From the NCBI GenBank assembly GCA_019639115.1, contig JAHBSM010000007.1, positions 62,001 to 126,000 on the forward strand: a DNA stretch of 64,000 nt, written 5' to 3'. Shown here piece after piece: positions 44,362 to 51,889 of this stretch. This DNA comes from Acidobacteriota bacterium. GTDB lineage: Bacteria > Acidobacteriota > Blastocatellia > Pyrinomonadales > Pyrinomonadaceae. Position 1 is the stretch's first letter. Every line of letters begins with the position of its first letter. The notes beneath the pieces were generated by a model, which saw nothing but the letters and a program-made list of their open reading frames with translations, searched no databases and was not told the origin of the DNA. A program made the position numbers and the translations under genes.

Positions 44362-45479
44362 AAAATGTTGTTGAGTTGACCGTCGAAGAATTCAAAGAGA
44401 CGTTAGCCGTTGCGACGGATCCAGGGAATGCACCCGCTGATGACAAACCCGTCGCTAGTAAGCCGAGCATCATTAGTGCAAAGGAACTTCTCACCAAAGT
44501 CTTTCCAAAGCCTAAGTATGCCGTTGAAGGTTTACTTCCCGAAGGCGTGACGGTGCTGGTCGGCAGGCCGAAGTTAGGAAAGTCGTGGTTGACCATCGGT
44601 ATCGCCGTAGCGGTTGCGTCGGGCGGTAAGGCACTAGGCACGATTCCCGTTGAGAAGGGCGATGTCCTTTTGCTTGCCCTTGAGGACGGTGCACGGCGTT
44701 TACAGAACCGTCTTTCCGGCGTTCTAAACGGCGGCACGGTTCCAGCGAGGTTGGATGTAGCGACAGAATGGCGACGTATTGATGACGGCGGTCTTGACGA
44801 CATTGAGGGGTGGTTGAAAGACCATCCCGAAGCCCGTCTTGTCGTTGTCGATACTCTCAAACGAGTTCGTCCACCGGAGCGACCCGGACGCATCTACAAC
44901 GATGACTATGACGCTATCGCTCCCCTTGCTGACTTGGCAAAAAAATATGCGGTCGCAATCGTCGTGGTGCACCATACACGAAAGCAAGATAGTGAAGACC
45001 CTGTTGACTTGGTTTCGGGTTCGACCGGACTCACGGGAGCGGCAGACGGTGTGTGCGTCCTTAAACGAATGCGTATGCAATCGAGTGCCGAGTTGTTGTC
45101 GTTCGGGCGTGACTTTGAAGAGTCGTCGCTGGCTTTGGAGTGGGACAAGGAAACGCTCCAGTGGAAATGTGTCGGTGAGGCTGCGGAGTTCAAGATGAGC
45201 GTCGAACGACGAGCGATTATCGATGTCATTCGCAACAATGGTGGCAAGGCATCACGAAAGGAAATCGCTGAGGCTCTTGGCAAGGCATCTTCCACCGTTG
45301 GCAAGAACCTTTGGGATATGAAGCAAGACGGACAGGTTATCTGTGACGAAGCTGGTAACTATCTCGAAGGTGATTCGTTCGGTAATGCTGGTAACGCTGG
45401 TAACGGCGTTACTGGTGTTACCACCGTTAACGGTCTTAGCTACGAACAAAAGTGGGACGACGAAAGTCTGCCCTTTTAG
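44358..45479 (+). CDS. RepA-like AAA (AAA_25) ATPase with C-terminal winged helix
   Basis: 373 residues. The RecA-fold ATPase spans about 45-260: EGLLPEGVTVLVGRPKLGKSWLTIGIAVAVA gives Walker A (GRPKLGKS), LLLALEDGARRLQNRL the conserved glutamate region, ARLVVVDTLKRVRPP Walker B, and VVHHTRK a sensor. It resembles the hexameric helicase RepA of IncQ-type plasmids and phage or satellite equivalents. Residues 280-335 form a winged helix (GGKASRKEIAEALGKASSTVGKNL). The C-terminal tail GNAGNAGNGVTGVTTVNG is low-complexity, encoded by repeated DNA. Together with the Toprim gene it probably replicates the excised element. Confidence 0.85.
   Translation: MKNVVELTVEEFKETLAVATDPGNAPADDKPVASKPSIISAKELLTKVFPKPKYAVEGLLPEGVTVLVGRPKLGKSWLTIGIAVAVASGGKALGTIPVEKGDVLLLALEDGARRLQNRLSGVLNGGTVPARLDVATEWRRIDDGGLDDIEGWLKDHPEARLVVVDTLKRVRPPERPGRIYNDDYDAIAPLADLAKKYAVAIVVVHHTRKQDSEDPVDLVSGSTGLTGAADGVCVLKRMRMQSSAELLSFGRDFEESSLALEWDKETLQWKCVGEAAEFKMSVERRAIIDVIRNNGGKASRKEIAEALGKASSTVGKNLWDMKQDGQVICDEAGNYLEGDSFGNAGNAGNGVTGVTTVNGLSYEQKWDDESLPF
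45381..45433. repeat. GGTAAC/GTTACC repeat cluster inside the RepA-like gene
   Basis: Three 9-bp direct units of GGTAAYGSY type (from 45381) are followed by inverted units GTTACTGGT, GTTACCACC, GTTAACGGT. Similar units (CCGTTAAC, GTTACC twice) occur at 48952-48977 beside the integrase. They could be iterons or regulatory binding sites; as coding repeats they specify the Gly-Asn-Ala / Gly-Val-Thr tail. Confidence 0.5.
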
Positions 45480-45543
45480 CCCGCCCCTATAGAAGTTTAT
45501 ATAACTTAGTATTAGGCAAGTCATTTTTCCCGAAATTACAAAT

Positions 45544-45576
45544 TAACCCCCCATCCAGCAACGGTTCCGGGGGTTA
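45544..45576. terminator. Hairpin between convergent RepA-like and XRE genes
   Basis: TAACCCCC (45544-45551) pairs with GGGGGTTA (45569-45576) around a 17-base loop. Both flanks are A/T-rich (TTAATTTGTAATTT on the minus strand). Probable bidirectional terminator, though T-runs are imperfect. Confidence 0.5.
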
Positions 45577-45638
45577 CTTTGTGCCGAGACCAAATTTTCG
45601 GTGCAAATAAAAGGGGGGTCTTACTAATAGTGCAACTC

Positions 45639-45887
45639 TTAAGTGGGCAAATCAAGAAGGTCATCGATTAAGACATCGGTAGAGATTCCCGCGAGCCGTG
45701 CATACTTCAGCAAGACGGGGAGCGGCGGTTCTTTGCTAGCTAGTTCGTAACCTGAGATAACGCTTCGGTTGTGTTCGGTCATTCCCAAAGCCTTCAACAT
45801 CTCGCCTTGCGACAATCCTAACTTAGTCCTTATCGCCTTTAATTTTTCCGATAGCCGTGCGGGTTTCGGGCGTGCGACCTTAGCCAT
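45639..45887 (-). CDS. XRE-family HTH repressor of the element
   Basis: 82 residues with a Cro/CI-type HTH: LKAIRTKLGLSQGEMLKALGMTEHNRSVISGYELASKEPPLPVLLKYARLAGISTDVLID (about 16-76). No protease or dimerisation domain follows, so it is a small repressor. AGGAGG precedes the ATG. A perfect palindrome lies next to its promoter (see 45936), which suggests autoregulation and control of the divergent cargo operon. Confidence 0.92.
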   Translation of the reverse strand: MAKVARPKPARLSEKLKAIRTKLGLSQGEMLKALGMTEHNRSVISGYELASKEPPLPVLLKYARLAGISTDVLIDDLLDLPT

Positions 45888-45935
45888 TAGGAATCCTCCT
45901 AACGGTAAGGTGAATGTCGGTTGTAAGTTGCGAAT

Positions 45936-45953
45936 TAGACCGAAGTCGGTCTA
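45936..45953. promoter_or_regulatory. Perfect 18-bp palindrome, candidate XRE operator
   Basis: TAGACCGA-AG-TCGGTCTA. It sits 49 bases upstream of the XRE start codon and touches the -10 box of the predicted XRE promoter, the place for an autorepressor operator. Confidence 0.6.
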
Positions 45954-45981
45954 GTATGTTCCTGTTGTGTTCTGTCGCCAA
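45953..45981 (-). promoter_or_regulatory. Promoter of the XRE repressor gene
   Basis: On the minus strand TTGGCG (45976-45981), 17-bp spacer, CATACT (45953-45958). The palindrome overlaps its downstream edge. Confidence 0.5.
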
Positions 45982-46106
45982 AAGCCGTAGAAAATATGGC
46001 TCTTGTGCGAACATCTCTTACGATGTCCGAGACGGGATACTACCCATAAGATTTCAAAAACAAAGCTATGAAAGGTCAAGTATTCGTTCCATAGTTTACT
46101 AGCGAT

Positions 46107-46910
46107 ATGGCAGTTCAACAAGCATCGTTCTATTGCCCAGTCTGTCAGCAACAGCGGCTGTTCACACGGCAAAGAAGCGTGAATCACGTCCTCCATTTGT
46201 TAATAATGGTGTTCACGTGTGGCTTATGGGGAATCGTTTGGGCGATTCTGATTTTGAGCGACGACCCCCGATTTCACTGTGCTCAATGCGGATATTCCGA
46301 TTCGAATAGGTATTTAGCCAACCCTTACCTGCGTTCGCAGGAAGCTCAAGCGAATGCAGAATCGAGATTGCAGGGCAACAATGCGACCCAAACGGTGAGT
46401 CCTTTACTCGGCGTAGGAATCTTTTTTATGCCGTATATCTTCGGATGGTTCACGCTTCGAAACGGATACAGCACTCAGGCAAGGGTGATTTCATTGGGTT
46501 GGGCAGGATTCGTAATCCTAGTAAATGTTATCGCTATTGCGACAAATCCATCTCCTTCAAACAACACGTCATCAAGCTCAAGCTCGAACGTAAATGCGAC
46601 TCAAATTAATATGCAAAATGTGGCAAATGCTGCCACGAACAGTGTGACAACTAATGCGAACAAGACGGACTCTTCGACTACAAAGCCTTCGGCTAAACAA
46701 ACGTGTGCCGACATTGAAAATGAACTAGCTTCCGTCGAAAGCGACCAAGCACGAGTAGAGGAGATGCTGGATGCAACCGAAGACTTTGGCCCCCAAGCTG
46801 GGTCTCCCAAAAGGGCAATTTATATGAATGCATTGAAAAGAAAAGGCGAGCTACAATTGCAACACATAACATTGGAACGGAAGCTGAAAGCGTGTGGCAA
46901 ACGAAAGTGA
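46107..46910 (+). CDS. Cargo membrane protein with split (LITAF-like) zinc ribbon
   Basis: 267 residues. Two cysteine pairs, C10/C13 (YCPVC) and C58/C61 (FHCAQC), are separated by a hydrophobic stretch (28-50; HLLIMVFTCGLWGIVWAILIL). That is the arrangement of LITAF-type domains, where the zinc site is closed across a membrane-inserted helix. Two further membrane helices follow (about 97-118 and 126-146), then a Ser/Asn/Thr-rich linker (148-195) and a charged, probably coiled-coil C-terminus (197-267). Function unknown. It is AT-richer than host genes and overlaps the next gene by GTGA, so the two are made together. Confidence 0.78.
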   Translation: MAVQQASFYCPVCQQQRLFTRQRSVNHVLHLLIMVFTCGLWGIVWAILILSDDPRFHCAQCGYSDSNRYLANPYLRSQEAQANAESRLQGNNATQTVSPLLGVGIFFMPYIFGWFTLRNGYSTQARVISLGWAGFVILVNVIAIATNPSPSNNTSSSSSSNVNATQINMQNVANAATNSVTTNANKTDSSTTKPSAKQTCADIENELASVESDQARVEEMLDATEDFGPQAGSPKRAIYMNALKRKGELQLQHITLERKLKACGKRK

Positions 46911-47851
46911 AACGCTCCGCCAACCTAGACCTAACATTGATTGTGCTGATTCTTTCGGTGCTCGGATGCGTCTGTCCAAATTCGAGTCCGCAAAGTTCAC
47001 AGACGAACCGCAACATTAACGTAAACGCCGTTAGCACTTCGGTCACACCATACCCCACTCCTTACGCTTCGGCTAATGCTAGCCCGTCACCCGAACCACC
47101 ATCGCTATCAGATGCGGGGAGGTCTAAACGAGTTAAGAGCGGCGAAGCGATTTACAAACGTATCGCGGCCCGCACAGGGCTTCCTATTATTTTCGGATGG
47201 AGAGCACGAGATATAACCATCGGCGTGCCAACGGGCGACTGGAACGGTCTATCAAAAGAACAGCAAATTGACCTGACTTACTATATCGAGCACCTTGTCC
47301 AAGAGATAAAAGCTGACCCCGTTCCACATGTGAACCGATGGGCGGCTTACTACAAGCGAACGGAGCAATTGGAATCTGGCGGTGAGTATGACGGGCTTTA
47401 TATGACCTCGTATCTTCAGCAAGTGCGACAACTCTGCAACGCCTGCTGGAACATTACCATCGGCAAAGCAAAACGGGACGGATTCTATGACGAATCCACT
47501 CCCGTCAGCGGTGGCACGGTGCAAGAGTTTCGTGCGTCGGAAAATAAAACAATCGAAAAAACGTCGGTTGAAAAGGATGCCGACGACTTCAAAACCTTTG
47601 CCGCTTCGATGACCGCTGGTGAACACTTGAAGGCCGCGACTGAGGCTCTCGAAAGTAACTACGACCCTGCACAAGAGCATTGGGGAAACACAGAACTTGC
47701 CCGGTCACACATCAAAGCAATCCCAAAGAATGCTCCCGAATATTCCGACGCACAAAAGCTATTGCAACGGGTAATAAAACGGGAGCGGGAACGTAAACAA
47801 TTTCAGGATGCCGTTGTCCGCGAAATGAAGCGACTCATCGGAGCGAACTAG
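46907..47851 (+). CDS. Cargo lipoprotein of unknown function
   Basis: 314 residues from the GTG at 46907 (overlapping the previous TGA); a GTG at 46892 is also possible. The signal peptide LIVLILSVLGC ends in a good lipobox with Cys at about residue 21, followed by a Ser/Asn/Pro-rich spacer (to about 75). The globular part (about 80-310) has WRARDITIGVPTGDWNGL, a CNACW pair and two charged helical segments (ARSHIKAIPKNAPEYSDAQKLLQRVIKRERERKQ region). No family recognised. It probably sits on the outer or inner membrane and works with the membrane protein encoded upstream. Its end overlaps the convergent integrase gene by 17 bases. Confidence 0.75.
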   Translation: MKRSANLDLTLIVLILSVLGCVCPNSSPQSSQTNRNINVNAVSTSVTPYPTPYASANASPSPEPPSLSDAGRSKRVKSGEAIYKRIAARTGLPIIFGWRARDITIGVPTGDWNGLSKEQQIDLTYYIEHLVQEIKADPVPHVNRWAAYYKRTEQLESGGEYDGLYMTSYLQQVRQLCNACWNITIGKAKRDGFYDESTPVSGGTVQEFRASENKTIEKTSVEKDADDFKTFAASMTAGEHLKAATEALESNYDPAQEHWGNTELARSHIKAIPKNAPEYSDAQKLLQRVIKRERERKQFQDAVVREMKRLIGAN

Positions 47852-48941
47852 CCGTTTCGTTAAAACCATCTAACGCTGTAGCGACTTGCTGAACCGCCAC
47901 GCTATCACGGTTAACATATCTTAGCGTCGTCTGTACTACCGTATGCCCAAGCTGGCCGCCTATCTTGGCAAGGCTGAATCCCAGTTCGTCTAAGCGTGTA
48001 GCGTGTGTGTGACGCAAATCATGAAACCGCAGACCGACTAACCCTGCTTCCTTGCACGTTCGCCGGAACGCACCGCGAACGTCGGCTTTGATTCCGAAAA
48101 CCAAATCCTTCCGTAAAGTTTCCCGTCTAACAATTCGCTCCAATTCCGTTCGCAAGCGGTTCGTCATCGATACCGACCGTTCACGCATCGTCTTGGTATT
48201 GAAGGCTCGAATTGTGATAACTCCGGTAGCAAAATCGATGTCCGACCAGCGAAGTTTGAACAGTTCACCTTGACGGCATCCTGTGTCGATTGCGGCGACT
48301 ATAAGCGGCCTTAAATGCCTTCGGCGGCCTATGCAATGGCTAAGTAGGGCTTGTTCCTCAACGGGCGTTAGAATGCGTTCACGCTTTATCTCGTCGCTGG
48401 AATGAATCAATGCATCGCCTTTCTTGAAAGGATTCTTTCCAACCCAGCCGTTGCGTTCTGCGATGTTAAAGAGGCGACGAAGATAGGCAAGTTCACGGTT
48501 GACGGTTGCAAGGCTCCGTTGCTTGCTTTGGTGGGTGGAACTGCATAGGCGTTCATTCCGAAATGTTCGCAGATGTTCGTAAGTAATATCCTTTAGCCGT
48601 TGCCGTCCAAAGTGTTCTCTGAAAACTTTCACATAGCCTCGAACGCCCGAAGCGGACCGTAACCCTGCAACCTTGCGGTTGTTGACATATTTGGCATCCA
48701 TCAAATAGTGCTTCTCGTAAAAGTCGCAAAGGTGGTTAAAGTCGATACGGCTGGCTTCAATCTGTTCAACACCACCTATATCAAATTCACGGATTAGCTG
48801 TTTCAACACCTCATTGCCGTGCGACTTGCTTTGAACCCGACGCTTGACGTTGTGACGCTTGCCGCCGTTGTCGGTATATGTGAACCGTGCATACCAACAA
48901 CCCGACTTTTCTTCATAGACATATCCTTTACGTGCTTTCAT
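47835..48941 (-). CDS. int: Tyrosine recombinase, integrase of the element
   Basis: 368 residues. N-terminal arm-binding-like segment (about 1-60), SAM-like core-binding domain (about 65-175), catalytic domain (about 190-350) with the active-site residues Arg in DTGCRQGELFKLRW, HxxR in HDLRHTHAT, His in LGHTVVQTTLRY and the nucleophilic Tyr of that segment. It lies about 145 bases from attR and reads inward. It should catalyse integration into and excision from tRNA-Leu(CAA), probably with the 43103 protein as directionality factor. The start is at 48941; GGAG precedes it by 11 bases. Confidence 0.95.
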   Translation of the reverse strand: MKARKGYVYEEKSGCWYARFTYTDNGGKRHNVKRRVQSKSHGNEVLKQLIREFDIGGVEQIEASRIDFNHLCDFYEKHYLMDAKYVNNRKVAGLRSASGVRGYVKVFREHFGRQRLKDITYEHLRTFRNERLCSSTHQSKQRSLATVNRELAYLRRLFNIAERNGWVGKNPFKKGDALIHSSDEIKRERILTPVEEQALLSHCIGRRRHLRPLIVAAIDTGCRQGELFKLRWSDIDFATGVITIRAFNTKTMRERSVSMTNRLRTELERIVRRETLRKDLVFGIKADVRGAFRRTCKEAGLVGLRFHDLRHTHATRLDELGFSLAKIGGQLGHTVVQTTLRYVNRDSVAVQQVATALDGFNETASSLR

Positions 48942-48951
48942 TTGCTATCAT

Positions 48952-48977
48952 CTCCGTTAACAGCGTTACCGTTACCG
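48952..48977. repeat. GTTAAC/GTTACC cluster upstream of integrase
   Basis: CCGTTAACAGCGTTACC followed by GTTACCG, just upstream of the integrase start codon. The same words occur in the cluster at 45381-45433, in the other orientation. Confidence 0.45.
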
Positions 48978-48979
48978 TG

Positions 48980-49004
48980 TGTGGACACTTTCAACGGACA
49001 CACT
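48980..49004 (+). repeat. Right copy of subterminal direct repeat
   Basis: TGTGGACACTTT, CAA, CGGACACACT. Same orientation as the left copy at 42650; it ends 82 bases before attR. Confidence 0.6.
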
Positions 49005-49086
49005 GATTTGAAAATGGATAGCTAACTTGGTAGGTAAGAACTGGCTTGTTCCTTGATGAAGGTGGCGACTTAAACGACGCACACCC

Positions 49087-49143
49087 ACTCAAAATCTGGC
49101 GGGCTTTACGCCCATGTCGGTTCGAGTCCGACCTCCGGCACCA
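49087..49143 (+). repeat. attR: duplicated tRNA-Leu 3' end
   Basis: 57 bp identical to the 3' end of tRNA-Leu(CAA) except A at 49108. There is no 5' half, so it is not a functional tRNA gene. It ends 2 bases before the stop of the 49146 gene, which was the original neighbour of the tRNA. Confidence 0.95.
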
Positions 49144-49145
49144 TT

Positions 49146-50402
49146 CTATTTTTTCCTGATCACCATTTTCCAATTTGGGTTGATAGGTATCGTGACGTCT
49201 TCGCCGGGCCGCGCATTCTCAAATGCTTCCGCATGCGAAGCAAAGCTGAGATCATCGAACGGCGGTTCTCGCCAATCCAGGACGACGCCGACCGAGACGA
49301 GCGCAAGCAAAGCACCCGAGACATACCTGCGTTTTTTGTCAGCGACCGAAAAGTACGCGCAGATCAGCAAGGCATATATCGCAAATGACGGAAAGAACCA
49401 GTATCTTATTGCCGTCGCAGAATCCGCCATAGCCCTCCATTGACCCGGCTCAGCAGATACAGCCGGTGACACAAGCGCCGATCCCACTATCAACGCCGCA
49501 AAAATAAGAAGCGCTGCTACGCCGAACCGGGCCTTGCGCGCGAGGTATAACGCGACGCAGGATCCGATCAGAGTTATCAACGCAGCAGTGACGGTGTTCC
49601 ATCTAATATGTGAAAGGAGCCACTGAAAGCCATTCTCGCCAAAGAACGGCCCGAGAATGATATGTCGAGCGATGATCTTCACAAACGGATCCAGCCCTAC
49701 GCCCAGATCCTGCTGTACGGGGCGGACGCTTGTAAGAAGTGACGCTGCCTGAATCGCACCGCCCAATAGAAGCACAGCGATCGGCACGGTCAACTTTCTG
49801 TCGCGTTCGACGATGAACCGAAGCACCGCGACCGGAAGTAATATCAATGCAAATGGGCCGCTGAGCGATGAGACCGCCAGAACGCCAACGTCGAATACCC
49901 TGCCTATCAAACTCTCCGCCGGCCGCGATACGACGATCAGGAGCGCCAGCAGCGCAAGATTCCATTGTGCATTAGTAACATTGGCATGGACCTCCCACGA
50001 ATGCGGCATGGCAAGATAAAGGAACGCGAGGGCAATGCGAGCACGGCGATGCTCGAACACGCCTGCCAATCGATCCGAGCAAATGTAAACGGCCACGACG
50101 ACCTGCACGGCTATCGCCGATAGATTGAAGAAAAGTGGAACAGAGCCAAACGGGAACCACACCGAAACCGCACCGATCAACCGAGAGAACGTTTGCAAAT
50201 ATCCGGCCTCAGGCGTGAGGAACGGGACCCAGCCGCCGATATTGTAGGCATCAGCGAACCAATTTCGCCCGTCCTCGGCCCAGAATTGCGGGTTGGTGAT
50301 CGCATCGGTCCGTCGGCTGATCGCGATGAGCAGGGAGGCGGCCGCCACTGCAATTGACGCAGAGATCTTCCGCAACGGCCTCACGAGTTTTGGATCATCC
50401 AT
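49146..50402 (-). CDS. Polytopic membrane protein, GT-C-like
   Basis: 418 residues with roughly ten hydrophobic segments. Near the N-terminus, after the first helix, is NPQFWAEDGRNWFADAYNIGG, an acidic ED motif in the first external loop as seen in GT-C type glycosyltransferases and their relatives that use polyprenyl-linked sugars. GYLQTFSRLIG and AMPHSWEVHANVTNAQWNLALLAL are further conserved-looking stretches. No exact family was identified. It may transfer sugars in the envelope, but the assignment is tentative. It stands alone; downstream is the integrated element. Confidence 0.6.
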   Translation of the reverse strand: MDDPKLVRPLRKISASIAVAAASLLIAISRRTDAITNPQFWAEDGRNWFADAYNIGGWVPFLTPEAGYLQTFSRLIGAVSVWFPFGSVPLFFNLSAIAVQVVVAVYICSDRLAGVFEHRRARIALAFLYLAMPHSWEVHANVTNAQWNLALLALLIVVSRPAESLIGRVFDVGVLAVSSLSGPFALILLPVAVLRFIVERDRKLTVPIAVLLLGGAIQAASLLTSVRPVQQDLGVGLDPFVKIIARHIILGPFFGENGFQWLLSHIRWNTVTAALITLIGSCVALYLARKARFGVAALLIFAALIVGSALVSPAVSAEPGQWRAMADSATAIRYWFFPSFAIYALLICAYFSVADKKRRYVSGALLALVSVGVVLDWREPPFDDLSFASHAEAFENARPGEDVTIPINPNWKMVIRKK

Positions 50403-50440
50403 ATGGGACCGACGGGTGCTTGCCCGTTTCTAAAACAATG

Positions 50441-50471
50441 AATGGCCGCCGGTCAAACGCCGGCGACCATT
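50441..50471 (-). terminator. Hairpin downstream of the crystallin-repeat gene
   Basis: AATGG-C-CGCCGG (50441-50452) pairs with CCGGCG-A-CCATT (50460-50471), eleven pairs with one mismatch. On the minus strand it is followed by CATTGTTTTAG. Probable terminator, 23 bases past the stop. Confidence 0.65.
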
Positions 50472-50494
50472 GCAATGAACCTCGATCGGATCGA

Positions 50495-51685
50495 TCAACG
50501 AACGTAGTCGATGATAGCTCCGTCGTAGTTCGACCTGGTACGGATACCGTTACCTCGTCGCGAAACGGTGGACGTATTGCCGTTGATGCTAAGCTGAGTA
50601 CCGCTCAGTGTGCCATACGACATAGAACCGTCCATATTGACCGTAACGCTGCCGTCACGATTTACGGTTAGGAAGATCGTACCGCCGGTCTGCGGATTTC
50701 TCGCCCTGAACGAACCGATCGCCCACGACGGGACATTGGCTCCGCCCCAGCCGCCGCCACCGCCGCCCCAACTGTTGCGGCTATAATTGATGGTCTCGCC
50801 ATTGATTGTGCTGATGGTCTGAATGCCATTGTTGATCTGGTTGACCCGGCTCGTGTTGCCATTGATGTTGATCATGCCGCCCGAGTACGTGCCAAAATTG
50901 GTCGATCCGCCGACATTAGCCTGCACGTTGCCGCCTGCTTCGATCGTAAGAACGATCTGAGTTCCGTTAGGAGCGGTTCCGTAGAATGTACCCACGGCCC
51001 ACGACGGAGGACGCGAACCGCCGCCCCAGCCGCCGCCACCGCCGCCCCAACTGTTGCGGCTGTAGGTGATGGTCTCGCCATTAGCTGTGCTTACGGTTTG
51101 GATACCGTTGTTTACCTGATTGACCCGGCTGGCCTGCCCGTTGATGTAGATGTTACCGCGGTTGTAATTGCCGTAGTTGACAGATCCGCCAATATTGGCC
51201 GTAACCTGGCCGTCGGCGCTGATCGTAAGCACGATCTGCGAACCATTAGGAGCCGTTCCGTAGAACGTGCCGACTGCCCAGGATGGCGGACGTGTCGCTC
51301 CGCTCCAATTGCCGCCGCCCCCGCCGCCGCTACCGGCTCTGCGAAGCGATGAGATGCGGTCATTCCAGCCGTTCTGGCTCAGATCATATTCTTCGCCCGA
51401 TACGACCGCGCAGCCGCCGCCGAAATTCCGGTCGGCACAGATCTCCCACATCTCGCCGTTGCCGACCCTCAGGCTCGAGATCTTGTTATCGAGTCCGTAG
51501 GTGCGCAGGTCCGGGACCTGGCTCTGAAAGTTGCGGGTCGTGCCCTTAAAATTCTTGTCAGTAAAGACCGTGATGCCCGGGCCGCCGAAAAAACGGCCGT
51601 CCTGAGCAGACGCTGTCGCGACGAAAGCCATCGCAAATGCCAATGCCAGCGTCCCGGTGATGAGGTTTTTCGATCTGTTTCTCAT
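50495..51685 (-). CDS. Secreted beta/gamma-crystallin protein with three C-terminal repeats
   Basis: 396 residues: signal peptide 1-28; a beta/gamma-crystallin domain (about 34-115; GITVFTDKNFKGTTRNFQ... EICADRNFGGGCAVV) with typical calcium-binding-type motifs; glycine linkers; and three repeats of about 92 residues (132-224, 225-317, 318-396) each starting PSWA(V/I)G and running through a (V/I)NGN(T/A)SRVNQ-like strand. Repeats one and two are close copies; the third is diverged. Poly-glycine/tryptophan linkers (WGGGGGGWGG) join them. Probably an exported, calcium-stabilised matrix or surface protein; role inferred. A strong AGGGGGA ribosome binding site suggests high expression. Confidence 0.82.
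   Translation of the reverse strand: MRNRSKNLITGTLALAFAMAFVATASAQDGRFFGGPGITVFTDKNFKGTTRNFQSQVPDLRTYGLDNKISSLRVGNGEMWEICADRNFGGGCAVVSGEEYDLSQNGWNDRISSLRRAGSGGGGGGNWSGATRPPSWAVGTFYGTAPNGSQIVLTISADGQVTANIGGSVNYGNYNRGNIYINGQASRVNQVNNGIQTVSTANGETITYSRNSWGGGGGGWGGGSRPPSWAVGTFYGTAPNGTQIVLTIEAGGNVQANVGGSTNFGTYSGGMININGNTSRVNQINNGIQTISTINGETINYSRNSWGGGGGGWGGANVPSWAIGSFRARNPQTGGTIFLTVNRDGSVTVNMDGSMSYGTLSGTQLSINGNTSTVSRRGNGIRTRSNYDGAIIDYVR
50735..51292 (-). repeat. Tandem 279-bp coding repeats in the crystallin gene
   Basis: The DNA of repeats one and two (about 51292-51014 and 51013-50735) is similar at nucleotide level as well, including identical glycine-linker coding stretches. This favours slippage or recombination and copy-number change between strains. 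Confidence 0.7.
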
Positions 51686-51889
51686 AATTTTCCCCCTAGG
51701 AGTTGTTCACAAAAAAGTGTTCTCGGGCAAATTTCGGTGAGGAAACCGCCATCGCTGCCAAAGCAGAACCAAGAGGTCGGCGTCGAAAGTTCGGGCCTTT
51801 TCGGGCCTGACAACCACAGTTCAGATGTAGAATTCAGTTCTTTGGCTGTAAACATTATATTAGAAACGTATTCGCAGAACAATCGATAT

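Larger units (their letters stand above)
42525..49143. mobile_element. 6.56-kb integrative element in tRNA-Leu(CAA)
   Basis: Bounded by a 57-bp direct repeat of the tRNA 3' end (attL in the intact tRNA, attR next to the 49146 gene; period 6562 bp). It encodes a tyrosine integrase at the right end, an HTH excisionase-like protein, a zinc/Toprim primase-like protein, a RepA-like ATPase, an XRE repressor with a palindromic operator, and a two-gene cargo. Composition is visibly more AT-rich than the flanks. It lacks recognisable relaxase, coupling protein, capsid, portal or terminase genes, so it would be a replicating but non-self-transmissible island or a phage-satellite-like element that relies on a helper; the latter is an inference. 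Confidence 0.9.

Noticed and set aside
48952..49004. CRISPR-like short repeats near the integrase
   Set aside because: Too few, too short, no regular spacers and no cas genes in the window; they are better seen as integrase or origin sites.
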